From Cheiracanthium punctorium (Eukaryota; Arthropoda; Arachnida; Araneae; Cheiracanthiidae), in assembly GCA_038373885.1 (NCBI GenBank), contig JAWZYV010011916.1, positions 1 to 64,000 of the forward strand: a stretch of 64,000 nt of DNA, read 5' to 3'. The stretch's first letter is position 1; every line of letters starts with the position of its first letter. Below, in pieces: positions 21,891 through 33,085 of the stretch. Both the position numbers and the translations under genes were made by a program. A model generated the notes under the pieces. That model saw only the letters and a list, made by a program, of their open reading frames with translations, was not told the origin of the DNA and ran no database searches.

Positions 21891-23327
21891 TGTTATTGGT
21901 GTATAACTAGTTTTGCGATTGTAAAAAATATATTAAAACCATTGTGATTATGTAGAAAAGGTATGTTTGCTTCTACAACAGTAAGATTTTACTGAATTAT
22001 GCATGATTAATTGTGGATTACACTTTGAAAAGTTATTATTTTCTTAATTGTGTAAATAGTTTGTGTAATTTAAAATATATTTTTGTAAATAAAACAGTTT
22101 ATATATGCAAAACTTTTCTGTGTTTTCTTCATGTGTATGTGTGTGTGTTGATTACTTGCAAAATAAAAATCTATGAAATAAAAAGTGATAAAGTTAGCAT
22201 ACTTGGTCACGATTTAAGGTTCTCGTTTTATACTTATCTTTTATACACTAGAAGGTCAAAATTTATTGAAGCATGTACTATGGAAACATTAATCTAGTGC
22301 ATAGAAATAAAATGTTTTGATTAAAATCATAAACTTAAGTGTGATAGGTAAATTGTGTTACATGAGAATTCCCAAAGTACTAATTTTTTATAAAATGAAC
22401 TTGGCTAGAAAAGTTCGTTTCCATAATTTTATAACTTAATCGATTTTGCAGGTTTTTCAAAAATAAAGTTAAGTGAGATAAAGAAACTTAGTATTTTTAA
22501 ATAAAGATTTTTTAGGTGTTCTTTAATGTAAAGATCTTACCATATTTTACTTGAAGTTATAGAATATTTTAAATCAGACACTATGTTTTTAAAACATTAG
22601 AGTATTAACTTAGCATATTTTTATAATTTTTATTAAGTAATGGGCTTGAATATTTTTTTTGAGAAATATCAACTAAGTGCGCATGTTACACATTTTACTG
22701 ATTGAGATGGTTATGCTTACAAATTTTAAATAAATATGCTCTTACTTTTATACATGTTACTTGTTCAAACTAAATATACTTTTGATTTGTATACGTTTAT
22801 GAGTTCTCATAAGTTATGAAATTATTTCTCGAAAGGAACTTAGCTATTAGAACTTTGTAAATTTCGTAGAAGTAGTATGCTTAACATGCTTTTGATAAAA
22901 TGGATTTAAATGTGGTACAGAAATATCAGCTATTTTAGCATAGATGTATAAACTTATCTTTATGTAAACCTTAACTAATTAAAAGTAATATAATTTATGT
23001 CTGTACAAAGTGAGGGACTTAGACTATTTTTCTGAATTATCAAGTAAAGGGTTTTACAAAATACTTAATAAACTACATTAATAGATTGTAAGTTGTAATT
23101 TTTTCTTTTAGAAGTTTTGCACATTGGTATATTTTATGTTCTGATAAGTCGTTGAATATGTTCTTGAAATAAACTAACATATCTGTACTTTGAAAATTTT
23201 ATAGAAGTGACGAACTTTGGTATTTTTAGAATGTTACGAACTTGATACATTTTTTTCTGAAGTTCTATATATGTGAAATTGTCTTTTTAGAAACATTGAA
23301 TTATTCAACTTAGTGCATTTCAGTTAC
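21891..23327. other. AT-rich stretch, possibly a decayed repeat array; no gene
   Basis: The word AACTTAG followed by T/A-rich sequence recurs irregularly (near 22484, 22602, 22838, 23009, 23320), which could be an old tandem array. AATAAA-type signals at 22160 and 22305 could serve the gene upstream. An inversion breakpoint is inferred somewhere between here and about 23.6 kb. Confidence 0.35.
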
Positions 23328-23613
23328 TCTTTCAAGATAACGAACTTAGAATTTTTTACAAATAGCAAGCTAGTAACTTGCTAGTAACTTACAAATAGCA
23401 AGCTAGTAACTTTAAATACCGTTCTTAAAAGTTATCAAAGTTGTAACTACTAAAAAGAAATAAACAAATTAAAATATAATAAATTAAGTAGACACTGTGA
23501 TTTTTATGAACGGTATTTAAAAATATTTGCAAGAAGCATGTTTAGCAAGTTACTAGCTTGCTATTTGTAAAAAATAGCAAGCTAGTAACTTGCCGTTATC
23601 TTGAAGTCCGTTA
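23328..23613. repeat. Fold-back element with ~110-bp inverted arms
   Basis: Arms 23328-23440 and 23500-23613 are inverted copies (TCAAGATAACG ... TAAATACCGTTC). The right arm also contains a perfect 20-bp stem hairpin, 23547-23566 with 23572-23591 and a 5-base loop, built on AAGTTACTAGCTTGCTATTT. Confidence 0.7.
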
Positions 23614-24114
23614 ACGTCTTTTAATTAATAGTTAGAAAAGTAGTTAAAATTTCAAAATTCTGAGCCTCAGGTGCACTTTACCGAAGTTATGGGCTCAGTC
23701 ATGCTCAAATTTTCAAAGCTCTGCATTCTGTAGATTTGTCTGGAGAACATTCATTTATATTATTACAGATAGATAGATTTGGCATAAAACTGGCTTAATT
23801 TCCGTGGCTTTTAATGTTTTTCAGATGCACGCGCTCTTTTGTTGAAGTAATAGCATTCTTGTTAGCTCAAAACATGAATCATTTGATACGGGCGAAACTC
23901 GCCAAGCATGGCAACGTAAAAACGGTTTTTAATTAATAATTTAAAAAGTAATTAAAAATCTAAAATTCTAAGTAGCCTATAACCATCTCCAGGGTCCCAT
24001 CTATATCTAAACCAATGCAGCCTAATCGATTCAGCGGTTTAGGCGTGAAAGCGTCATAAATAAACAAACAAACAAACAAACAAACTCACTTTCGCATTTA
24101 TAATATTAGTTAGG

Positions 24115-24115
<1 letters not shown>
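23614..24115 (-). mobile_element. Helitron 5'-end fragment (minus strand)
   Basis: Read on the minus strand from 24115, the sequence starts TCCTAACTAATATTATAAAT and continues GCGAAAGTGAG, then a GTTTGTTTG run. This is the same 5' terminus as the complete Helitron at 24981-26104 (TCCTACCAATAATATAAAT). Position 24116 is T, as expected on the far side of an A|TC junction. Two diverged ~330 bp internal repeats follow. No CTAG 3' end was found, so the left limit is uncertain. Confidence 0.55.

Positions 24116-24160
<45 letters not shown>
24116..24160. repeat. TA/TG microsatellite
   Basis: A TATATA stretch followed by about 16 TG repeats. Confidence 0.9.
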
Positions 24161-24189
24161 AGGGTGATTATAATTAAAGATTCATTTTA

Positions 24190-24481
24190 AAACGATCAGA
24201 AAATTAAAACTACTGGACCCAATGTTATCAAGCTTAGTAATTGTGTAAAAGTGGTCAGGGGATTTATTATCGGCCAAAAAAAGTCTGGCAATCCAATATC
24301 GCTCCCATAAGGACACAGGAGGTAGAGCAGACAGGAGGCAAGGTGGGAAATGGCAAAATTCTCTTCAGGGGCGCACAAGGGACAAGCAGAATCTGAAGCC
24401 AAGTTAATTCTATATAGGTGTTTTCGGAGACAGTCGTGGCCAGAAAATAGCCGTAACAATGCCACCGATTTATCACGAGGC
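24190..24481 (-). pseudogene. LINE ORF2 C-terminal fragment, 3' half of the split LINE
   Basis: Minus-strand translation from the junction gives PRDKSVALLRLFSGHDCLRK, then HLYRINLASDSACPLC, the GHDCL...C-x2-C tail that follows RNase H in X/Jockey-type LINEs. It continues, in frame and without missing residues, the plus-strand fragment that stops with IPEWP at 16590. Both junctions carry GCCT. The orientation is opposite to that fragment. Confidence 0.7.
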
Positions 24482-24980
24482 CAGTAGTGTAAAAAGGACA
24501 GTTCTGCTCATGCGCAGCCATGTTAATCGTGCGCAGCCATGTTAATCGCGCGCAGCCATACAAGTGCGTTTCCTATGCTGAGCGGGGAAGGGGGGCGTGG
24601 TCGGAGCGGATGTGGGACCGGATGTTGGTAGAGCTGATAAGAATTTTTTTTTTTCAAATAAGGGGACTTGGAAAAAATTTATTGGAAAAACTATTTGCAA
24701 AAGCGCATGATTTGAAAAACATAGAAATTATGTTGATTTTACGCCAAATTATAAAGCATAAGTAAAGGAAAGGGTATTATCCCGGCGGTTCGCCAAGACA
24801 AGCGATTTTTTGCCGAAATAAATGCCGGGCACATGAAATTATTAATGGTTTTGAATACGATTGGCAACAGTTTGGCAACTCATTTGACGAAAAAACAGTT
24901 TGGCGGGAATGACCACCGGGATAATACGTAAGTACCAAGAAAATTCCAGTTGTGTTCCTTAAAGTTCATAAATTTCCAAA
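24482..24980 (-). mobile_element. Second end of the split element (TIR plus ~300 bp)
   Basis: 24482-24677 is the terminal repeat matching 16591-16786. Beyond 24678 the sequence differs from the left-end interior, as expected for the other end of the same element. It is interrupted at 24980/24981 by a Helitron. Inverted words such as CCCGGCGGTT...ACCACCGGGA (24780-24922) lie inside. In the inversion model this is the right end of the element, now reading in reverse. Confidence 0.6.
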
Positions 24981-26104
24981 TCCTACCAATAATATAAATG
25001 TGTACGTTTGTGTGGTGTGTTTGGATGTTTTTGACTGAAACACACAAAAATGGTTAACGGATTTGGAAAAAATTTGTAATGAAAATAGCTTATGCCCTGG
25101 ATTAACATACAGGCAGCCTTTCAAGCATATAGCATAAATAATTCTTTTACAAAGACACTCAAAATAATTCTAATGAATTACGCTGTATGGAAATTTTGTA
25201 GCTATTAAGCCGATTCTAAAACTTTTTTCACTGATTGAAAGTTACATTATTCCTGAGTATTATTGTTTGTTTGTTTTTGGATTAAGACCGACTGACTGCA
25301 CTAGGGTCCTAGGCCTATATGGCGAATTCCTCTGTGGGGGACTTTCTAAGGGATCCTAGCCCGTATTTACGCGAGGTTTTTTAGAAAACCACGGAAAACT
25401 GGGAGCGGCTAGGTCGACAGGCGCGATCGGGGTTTGAACCTAGCACCTCCCGGCTTGCAGTTTTGAGAGCAGAACTTCTTAGACACTGGTGGCATCCTAA
25501 GTGTTATAAGCTAACTTTAATGCATATATCACAGATAGTTCTTTTACAGGGATACTAATAAGAATTACATTACGCTCTATGTGCATCTCTGTAAGTACTG
25601 AACCGATTCCTAAACTTTTTTTACTGATAGTAAGCTACACTATTCTTGAGTATTATAGGCTAAAATTCATGCATGTAGCGTAAATAGTTCCTTTACAGGA
25701 ACACTCAAAATAATTCTAATACATTACGCTCTCTGGGTGTCTCTGTAACTACAGAACCGATTCTAAAACTTTTTCACTAATAGAAAGCTGCTCTATTCCT
25801 GATTAACATAGACTAAAATTCATGCATATAGCATAAATATTTCTTTTACAAAACAGTTCGCAAATACTGTCATAACTGTCTTTATTCGCTAAATGCCTGA
25901 AAAAAATCTAAATTTAGTAACTCTTCATATTCTCTTATTTTAAATGAAGTATACTACCATGCATTATACTTCATTTAGAACAAGTAAAAAGCAAATAATA
26001 TTTAAATGCTTTTGTCGCAACAATATTTGTTATTCACACATGCTTCATTTCTCTCGGGACCTAATTCTAAAGCCGACGCGGACGAAGTCGCGGGTAGCAG
26101 CTAG
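24981..26104 (+). mobile_element. Non-autonomous Helitron, both ends present
   Basis: 5' TC at 24981 (TCCTACCAATAATATAAATG) is preceded by A. The 3' end is CTAG at 26101-26104, followed by T, with a GC-rich hairpin (CGCGGACGAAGTCGCG) ending about 10 bases before it. A|T insertion, no TIR and no TSD are diagnostic of Helitrons. The interior is an AT-rich minisatellite with a ~155-bp period (TACATTACGCTCT ... GAACCGATTCTAAAAC). A SINE interrupts it at 25261-25505. No Rep/helicase is encoded. Confidence 0.85.
25261..25505 (-). mobile_element. tRNA-derived SINE, best-preserved copy
   Basis: Read on the minus strand, the head near 25505 has a tRNA-like A-box region (CACCAGTGTCTAAGAAG) and an exact B-box match, GGTTCAAACCC (around 25428-25440). 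The core contains AGAAAGTCCCCC in reverse of the family motif, and the 3' tail is AAACAAACAAACAA at 25261-25275. It is inserted into the Helitron minisatellite. Related fragments are at 3220, 29150 and 61838. Confidence 0.7.
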
Positions 26105-26146
26105 TATATATATATATATTTAAAAAATCTAGGTGTCTCAGTTTTT

Positions 26147-26873
26147 TGAAATCAGAAATGGTGTGAGACAAGATGATGCTTTGACTGTATTCTTTTTAAC
26201 ATAGCTTCCGAATGGACAATGCGCAATTCAGGTATTAACACCAGGGGTACGATGTTTACCAAGACTGTACAGCTTCTTCCTTATGCCGATAATCTAGTTA
26301 TTTCTTCAAGTACAAAAACAGCATTATTAGAAGCCTCCACTGCCCTTCAGAAATTTATACATTTGATTATCAACAAAGATAAAACTAAATATGTCCCCTT
26401 TACTAAGACTCCAGTGAGCTGTACATTACACAGAGGACCTAGGATTATATATTTAAAGGGGTTGATAATTTTATTTATCTGGACTCTTGTATTAACACTT
26501 TAAATGATATAAGTACTGAAATTAAACGACGTATTCTGGAAGCTAAGTCTACATGGTTTAAGGAATCTTTTAAAATCAAAATTCATTGAAAGAAATACTA
26601 AAATTATATTATATAAAGCAATCATAAGATCTATGCTCACTTATGGATCCGAGACTTTGACTTCGACTAAAGAACAGCTAGCCATCTTTGAACGAAAGGT
26701 TCTTAGAAAATTTTTTGGTGCTGTGAACGAGAATGGACTGTGGAGACGAAGGCATAATTTTGAACTATATAGGTTATTCAAGGAGGCAGATATCATTAAA
26801 TTCATAAAGATTAGGTCGTCCGAGGTTTTCGGGCCACATCTGCCGAATGGACCCTTCATCCTTGTGCTGTAAC
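26147..26873 (+). pseudogene. RTE-type LINE reverse transcriptase fragment
   Basis: Recognisable RT pieces are spread over frames: VRQDDALT (motif preceding the palm), FTKTVQLLPYADN (YADD with the second Asp replaced), INKDKTKYVPFTKTP, then after frameshifts MLTYGSETLTSTKEQLAIFE and FERKVLRKFFGAVNENGLWR. These are the thumb and connection motifs of RTE-clade elements. At least three frame disruptions make it inactive. It ends at 26873, where a ~1.9 kb insertion begins, and resumes at 28806. Confidence 0.75.
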
Positions 26874-28805
26874 GCCGACCCTATTTATTACAAATTTTGA
26901 TAAGTTTTTTCTTTCTAAATATAACGTTTTCTATTGATTTCTTGATTTACATTTTAAATGAGTTGTGATATGATGCAATAATCCAGTAGGGGCGGTGGGT
27001 AGACAGTATTTACTACAGAGCATGTTTGACACAACCTTAAAGAGTGAAATTAAAGGAAACTTCAATTCCAACAAAACACGCATAGTTTAAACTAGAATAT
27101 TAATTTTTTTCTTTATTAAAATATAAATATTACAAATAGCATTCATTAAAGTCACTCCTTAAGAGAGATGGCAAAACCGTGCTTACCTGTAATCCAGTGG
27201 AGTAGGAAGAAAATCATCATAATCCTTAAGGTATAAAAATCACAAAGTACCGAGATCCGGACGAATCTAAGGACATTAAAACAAAATCTGTAATGGCCTT
27301 ATCACACTAAAGGGAAAATCCCAGCAACTTCGCGCTGGACCAACTTTTCCGACGGACTTGAAGGCGTGGTTATCTTTTAAGGGTTGCAAAAGTAAACAAA
27401 CTCTCTCCGACGCCAAATAGTCATCGCATCGCTGATTTGGCGTGCAGGTTATTATTTTACTTACCGTGCGTTGGTATATTTACATCGGATCGGCAGCATC
27501 GGATGGACAGCAATCTCTAATTCCAAAGTCCACTTGCGGCCATAATTTTATTTACACGTGATTCTGACATCGAGCCAAGCTGCCAAGCTTCGAACATAGT
27601 CGCCATTGCTCGAAATTGCTTATGACGTAGCAGGAAGTACTCTGATTGGCCGAAATTTCGTCCGACTCGGATTTTTTCCTTCGGAAAGGAAAAAGTTGGA
27701 GTTCGCGGTCGTCAAGGTAACGATGGAGAAGATCAGCCGGAAACTTGATTTGCAAGGAATGTTGGTCGGATTTTTCTCAGTGTGATAGCCCTATAAGCTG
27801 TAGAAATCTGACTTCTCCGTCCCTGCACCTTGGTTTTCTCCAATTCCTCCCCTCGCTTCTTTCCCCTTTGTCCGAACGGGTAAACGATTTTCAACCACTC
27901 TTCGCGCTTATTCAATTTGATCGCCCTGTAAAAAATTCTACATTACCTCATATTCCCCCTATCAATTCACCTTATTGATCAAGATCTACATTTACTTATT
28001 CCATTGGGTCTCTAAAACTCCTTCTCTAAAATTCTTTTATTTTGGTTATTTTCGACCTTCTTGTTAATCGCCTAGAACTTTTCTGTCCCTTTCCCACGCT
28101 CCCTTACCGTAACTTTTCTTTAAAATCTCAAATGTTAAAGTTTTGTGACCATTGTAAACCAAGACCATTGTAAACCCATTGTGACCAAATGTAAAATTTT
28201 GTGACCTTTAGGATTTCACTCATTACTGACAACCTTGCTTTTTTCGAACACACAAATTTTTCCTTTCCGGCTCGACTCTGGTCAATCACGTGCTAAGGAG
28301 GGGTACTCATTAAAACATCTGCATCAACACTATCCATTTTTCTCCGTCTACCGTCTCTTTGCTACTTAGTGCATTTTTCCATTTTCATAAAAGTCTCTCG
28401 CGCAAACGCCTCACCCAACAAAAGACTCGCTAAAATTATTTGCTAAAATTATTTGCAAAATTAAAAGCTTTATTGAATTCTTTTTTTACTACCCACTCGT
28501 TATTATTGAAATTTTTACACTTTTACTAACAAACAGCTGGATTTCGCAAATACCTAACAAGTTATATTCCCTAAAACCATGTTTGAAATATTCTCTTATA
28601 ACTATTTCTCATAGTGTTGCGATCAGAAGAACGAATGCATATTTCTCAGGCCTTTTTAAAATCTTAACACTTTATATCGTAAGATTTTATTACCTACATA
28701 CCTGTGCAGGTGCATTAATGACGGCACGTTGTACCTTTGTAAGGCATTTCATCTTTTTTCGAGGGGAGTTACAAATATACCCTTCGGCTCAAGCCACCAC
28801 TTGAC
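26874..28805. mobile_element. ~1.9 kb insertion splitting the RTE fragment
   Basis: The RTE frame stops after RMDPSSLC and resumes at FNHKPVG in 28810-28830, so this interval was inserted. TAA is present at both junctions and may be the target duplication. The interior is not recognised apart from a MITE (27295-27791). A GC-richer patch at 27300-27720 with TGACGTA and GATTGGCC words could be promoter-derived, but I see no gene. Confidence 0.5.
27295..27791. mobile_element. ~500-bp MITE with imperfect TIRs
   Basis: The left end GGCCTTATCACACTAAAGGG and the right end read in reverse, GGGCTATCACACTGAGA, match over about 25 bp, both followed by AAAATCC. No transposase. Confidence 0.5.
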
Positions 28806-28990
28806 TTTTAAGATCTTCAACCATAAACCTGTAGGAACCAGGAAAGGGATAGGCCCAAGATAAGATGGATTGATGGTGTGGAAGACGACCTTAAGCTTTT
28901 ACGTGTTATTAACTGGAGAACATTGACCAGTAGGAGGGCTGAGTGGAAGAAGGTTGTCGGGAAGGGCTTGGCCCACCAGTGGATGTCGTG
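28806..28990 (+). pseudogene. RTE-type LINE C-terminal tail
   Basis: Frames give FNHKPVGTRK, then RWIDGVEDDLKLLRVINWRT and RRAEWKKVV...AHQ, ending in a Lys-rich AAGAAGAAG run. This is the characteristic C-terminus of RTE ORF2 and continues the fragment ending at 26873. It is frameshifted within RKG. Confidence 0.7.
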
Positions 28991-29149
28991 GCAAAAGAAG
29001 AAGAAGACAACAACGGGCGGACGTCGACTAATGGGCGAATGGATAAGACACTGAATATTGGTAGATGGCAGAAATGTGAAGGTCCAGAATTTCAGCCTAC
29101 TGCGGGGCTGTTGGATTAACAGACTGTTGTTTTGGACTGTTTTCTTCTG

Positions 29150-29268
29150 GTGTAACGTGAATACTCATTGCAATTCCTCCCCTTAAAAAAGTCCTCCACC
29201 CACGGTATTCATTCCTCTGGCAGATAGCCCTAACGTGCTTTGCCTTAACAAAACAACAACAACGCGGC
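29150..29268 (+). mobile_element. tRNA-derived SINE fragment, headless
   Basis: Shares the family core (CCTTAAAAAAGTCCTCC) and ends in an AACAAAACAACAACAACG tail. It sits in a Tc1/mariner remnant. Confidence 0.5.
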
Positions 29269-29274
29269 CCCATG

Positions 29275-29530
29275 GATCAACAATTTTCAGGAAAGTGAAG
29301 ATATTCGTCGGATGGATTGTCCATATAGATCATCAGACTTCAACTCAATAGAGCACGCATGAAACGCTCTGGGGTGACCAAGTGCAAGTCGAAACCCCTT
29401 CTCCGAGAACGATCCAATGACTGGAAACAGCGTTCATGATCGTGTGAGACTAATTTTAACATGAACTCTCAAACTTCCTTAATTACAGCATGAAATAACG
29501 GTGTGAGACATACCCATCTTTTTGTACGAT
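29275..29530 (+). pseudogene. Tc1/mariner-like transposase C-terminal remnant
   Basis: The frame reads EDIRRMDCPYRSSDFNSIEH followed by a stop where Trp is expected. This is the WPxxSPDLNPIEHxW block that carries the third catalytic acidic residue of Tc1-like transposases. Further downstream, LETAFMIV and a short tail fit the C-terminus. The protein is truncated and contains stops. Confidence 0.65.
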
Positions 29531-31458
29531 TCTGTAATCATGGTTTCAAAAATTTCTACTTCGAGGAGTATTACTCACGGTCATGCTGATCACCTTTGAA
29601 TGACTATTATTTTTCCTTTTTGTGTTATACCTACCTATATTCCAACTAAATATCATTCAATTTTGTCCTGTAGTTTGGCAGAGAACTAAACCAAATCTAA
29701 AAATCGTCTGAATTTTGGAGACCATTGTGTGGTGGTTATAGTGGATAGGTAGTATCATCGAATTTTGTTTTCTATCTCCCGCAGCGTAAATCCGTTTTCT
29801 AATTTTTTTTCCTTCGTTTAAAAGTTGGCAGCATTAAAAAAAAAAAAAAAAAAGATAAAAGTACATATTACATACTGAAATAAAGCAAAGTCAATAAGGA
29901 TAAAGTTAAACAATTTTTTTTTTTTTTTTTTTTTTTTTTTGTTGTTGGCTTTTCTTTTTTTTTTTGTAAATTCGGTTAAACTGCATGGGCTGAAAAAAAA
30001 AATCATCAGAATATTGTATGCCTATATGAGATAAAAAAAACAATTTTTGTTTACCATAATATCTTTTGTTTCCTCAGAATAAAAACACTCCCTCACGCAT
30101 TTTTAAAACGGCAACCCCCGAAAACGTTAAACACCTCGCGGAACAAATAAACAATTTAAACATACCCCGTCCTGTTTTTGTTGAAGTATTTATTTATACA
30201 TGTTTTAGGAAAACAAATCTATTGTTTTTCAGCGTCTAAAATAAAAGTGAAGAGAAGAAAAAAAAAAGTTTGCCTCTGTGGATTTTTTCCCCCTTTGCGA
30301 AAACCACCTCTTATTGTTCTTTACAGAAACAAAATCAGTTAATCACTGCGTTCGTTTTTTAATTCTGTTTTATTTTTCGAACTTTTTTGCGTGTGATAGC
30401 AAGCGGGGGGGGGAGGAGGCGGGGGGTGTTAGAGGCAAAATGAGACAGTGTAACGGAAAATGAAATGCGGAAGCTTATGAACTGATTGTTTCGATAATGC
30501 GAAAATAAAAACAAAAAATTTAAAAACATGAATAATTTTTTCATTGTGTTGTTATTTCCATCTCCTCTTTAATTTAAAAATCAGTTTTTTTTTTCCGGTT
30601 CCCCATTCAATTCCCTCCACTTCAATTTTTGTTTTAAAATAAGGCCCTGTAATTTGGGTGTATAGTTCTTTTCTGTGCATCATAATAGAGTTTTTTTCCT
30701 AGCTATTCTTTTTTCACGCATTCAATTGTTATCTCAGAGTGTTTTCTAATTTGTCTCAGAGAAAAAAAAAATGGAAAAAATGGAAAAAAAAAATGTCGTA
30801 CTGTGTGTTAAAAGAATTAGAAACAATTGAAGAGATGATATTTTTTACTCTGTGTGTGTGTGCATTATGTATATATAATCCCTACTTGGGCTTTTTGAGC
30901 TAGTTCTATGAGCAGCTTCCTGTAAGAGAGTGGGGTAAAGGGATGGGCTTTTTTTTTTTTTTTTTTCATTTTTTCTCCCTGTAGTTCAATTTTTTAAGTG
31001 GTGGCATCCGCTTTATTGTGTAAGGACAATATGATACAGAGGAAAAACATCGCTAATTTTATTTACCCATTGAAAAAATAAGTAACAACTTCCTTTGCAC
31101 TCCTAGTTTTTTTTAAAGGTTTTTTTTCTTATTATTTGAGAAAGGAAAAAAAAATAGTGTGGTTATCTCATTTATGATTACAGATATTATTAATAGAAAA
31201 CGATACTCAAATAATTGATTTTATTTTCCTTTAGACATAATTAAAAGAATTATTTCAAGCTTGCAGTGAATAGTTTTTAAGGTTAATAGTTAAAGTACAT
31301 AATGAATTGTTGTATAATACAATAGGAAACTTGACAATAAATAATCTCTTTTAAACGTATTTTTGTGCATTGTACACAGAATGAAACGTTACTTTTCACA
31401 GTTTTAGATCATAAAAACATTATAGCAATTAGAAAATCAAATTTAGCTGAAAGATTTA
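29531..31458. other. No gene; T/A homopolymer-rich stretch
   Basis: Long T- and A-runs (e.g. 29836-29853, 29917-29940, 30951-30966) and a GT run near 30855. No supportable coding frame. Confidence 0.5.
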
Positions 31459-32113
31459 CAGTCGAGTCTCGATAATCCGAGTTGATGGGGACAGACCCTA
31501 AAACGGATTATGCGGACTGCATTAAAAAATCGAAGAGAAAAATTCAGTTACAGTAGAACCCCGTTAACTCGGATCTATTGGGACCGAGGCCAATCCGGGT
31601 TAACGAAAATCCGGGTTACACGGAGATAGTGTCGAAAAATCGATAAAGGTGAAGATAAACATAACTAATCGTACATAGAATCGCCTTTTAATAATAAAAA
31701 AAACCCAGCATACAGAATATTTATTATACAGTATATTTATTTATTTATGGCTACACAACAAAGCAAAACACATTGAAAAGTTAAGCTTACTTACTGGAGA
31801 AAAAGGTGTGAGTTTCTGCTGCTTTAATTTTTTTCGGTCCGGGTTATACGGACATCCGAGTTAAAGGGGTCCGGCTTAACGGGGACGTACTGTATATGTT
31901 TATCACGTGCAATGTGATCAACTAGAGAAAAAATAAGGAGCACGCAGATTTGCAAATATAAATATTGTATTTTAAATAGCAGCACGCTTACTTTATTTAA
32001 TGTTTAAAAAAATGAATATAAAGTTGTTAAAAATTATTAGCAGAAAGTTTAGTGTAGCGCTACCTTGGATTAAGGGAGCTCGGGCTAAGAGGACTCGGAT
32101 TAGGCGGAACTCT
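31459..32113. mobile_element. pogo/Tigger-like MITE, outer copy
   Basis: The left end CAGTCGAGTCTCGATAATCC is preceded by TA. A decayed matching end (…CTCGGATTAGGCGGAACTCTA) is near 32094-32113. The inner copy interrupts it. Confidence 0.45.
31551..31892. mobile_element. pogo/Tigger-like MITE, inner copy, TA target
   Basis: 342 bp, flanked by TA on both sides (31549-31550, 31893-31894). The ends CAGTAGAACCCCGTTAAC and, in reverse, CAGTACGTCCCCGTTAA match, with several internal CCGGGTTA words. pogo/Tigger elements have such CAGT...CGTTAA ends and TA duplications. Confidence 0.75.
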
Positions 32114-32680
32114 AATGTCTTTTCTCATCGAATTAGCTCTACTAACTGTAGCCCCGAATTAGCTCTACTAACTGTAACTTCTAATAGTGGCCCAAAACGC
32201 TGACCTAGGCTTTTATTCCTTGAATATTCATATTAGGCATTTACAATAAATTACAGAGTTATGTTGAATGAGGTACGGTATTTTATAGAATAATTTTCAG
32301 AAGATTAAATCTAAATAAATACAAAATTTAAATTTTTATACTGTACAAAAAAATTTCCGATTAGTAAAATGTGCCCCATATATCAATTAGGTAATGTACA
32401 AAATTTTAGCCTTTTATTATAAAAAGGCTCAAAGATCTGTTTAAATAAAAATGGTAAGGAGATGTGCAATACCAATAATAGCAAAAGTATTATGTATTTA
32501 TTCAATCATTGTTTGCTTTCGAAATTTGTGTACATTCCCTGAAACGCAATTTTCCGATGTGGCTCATTGAGCATACATTTATTTTCATAATTGAGTCTTA
32601 TCTGAGCCTTTTTATGATGAAAAGCTGAAATTTTGTTCATGACCTAATTAATGTATGAGAAGCATTTTACTAAGTGTGAT

Positions 32681-32681
<1 letters not shown>

Positions 32682-32737
<56 letters not shown>
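32682..32737. repeat. AT microsatellite
   Basis: About 27 AT repeats. Confidence 0.95.
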
Positions 32738-32743
<6 letters not shown>

Positions 32744-33085
32744 AGTCAAAATTTACAATTTTTGGTTTCTGTAAAAAAAATATTTATTTAGATTTTACCT
32801 CTGAAAAATTTTAATCGATACCATAAAATTCTGTACTTTTTTTCTTACCTAATTTTGTGATTTACTGTACATGTCTATGATCAATATTTAAGAAATAAAA
32901 ACCTACATCAATGTTAATGGGACACACACCCTGTTCATGAGTGATACTGCAGAAATTTGAGTGATAAGTAATTGGACAGCATAATTTTTTATCGAAAACA
33001 ATATCAAAAATATATTTTAAGAAACTTTATATAAATATTTTTTACTTTTCAGAAGTCCATCCACATATCACATCTGAACATTTTT

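Noticed and set aside
16591..24677. Element as a Polinton/Maverick
   Set aside because: No polymerase B, integrase, packaging ATPase or capsid motif, ends do not start AG, and the apparent duplication is 4 bp, not 6.
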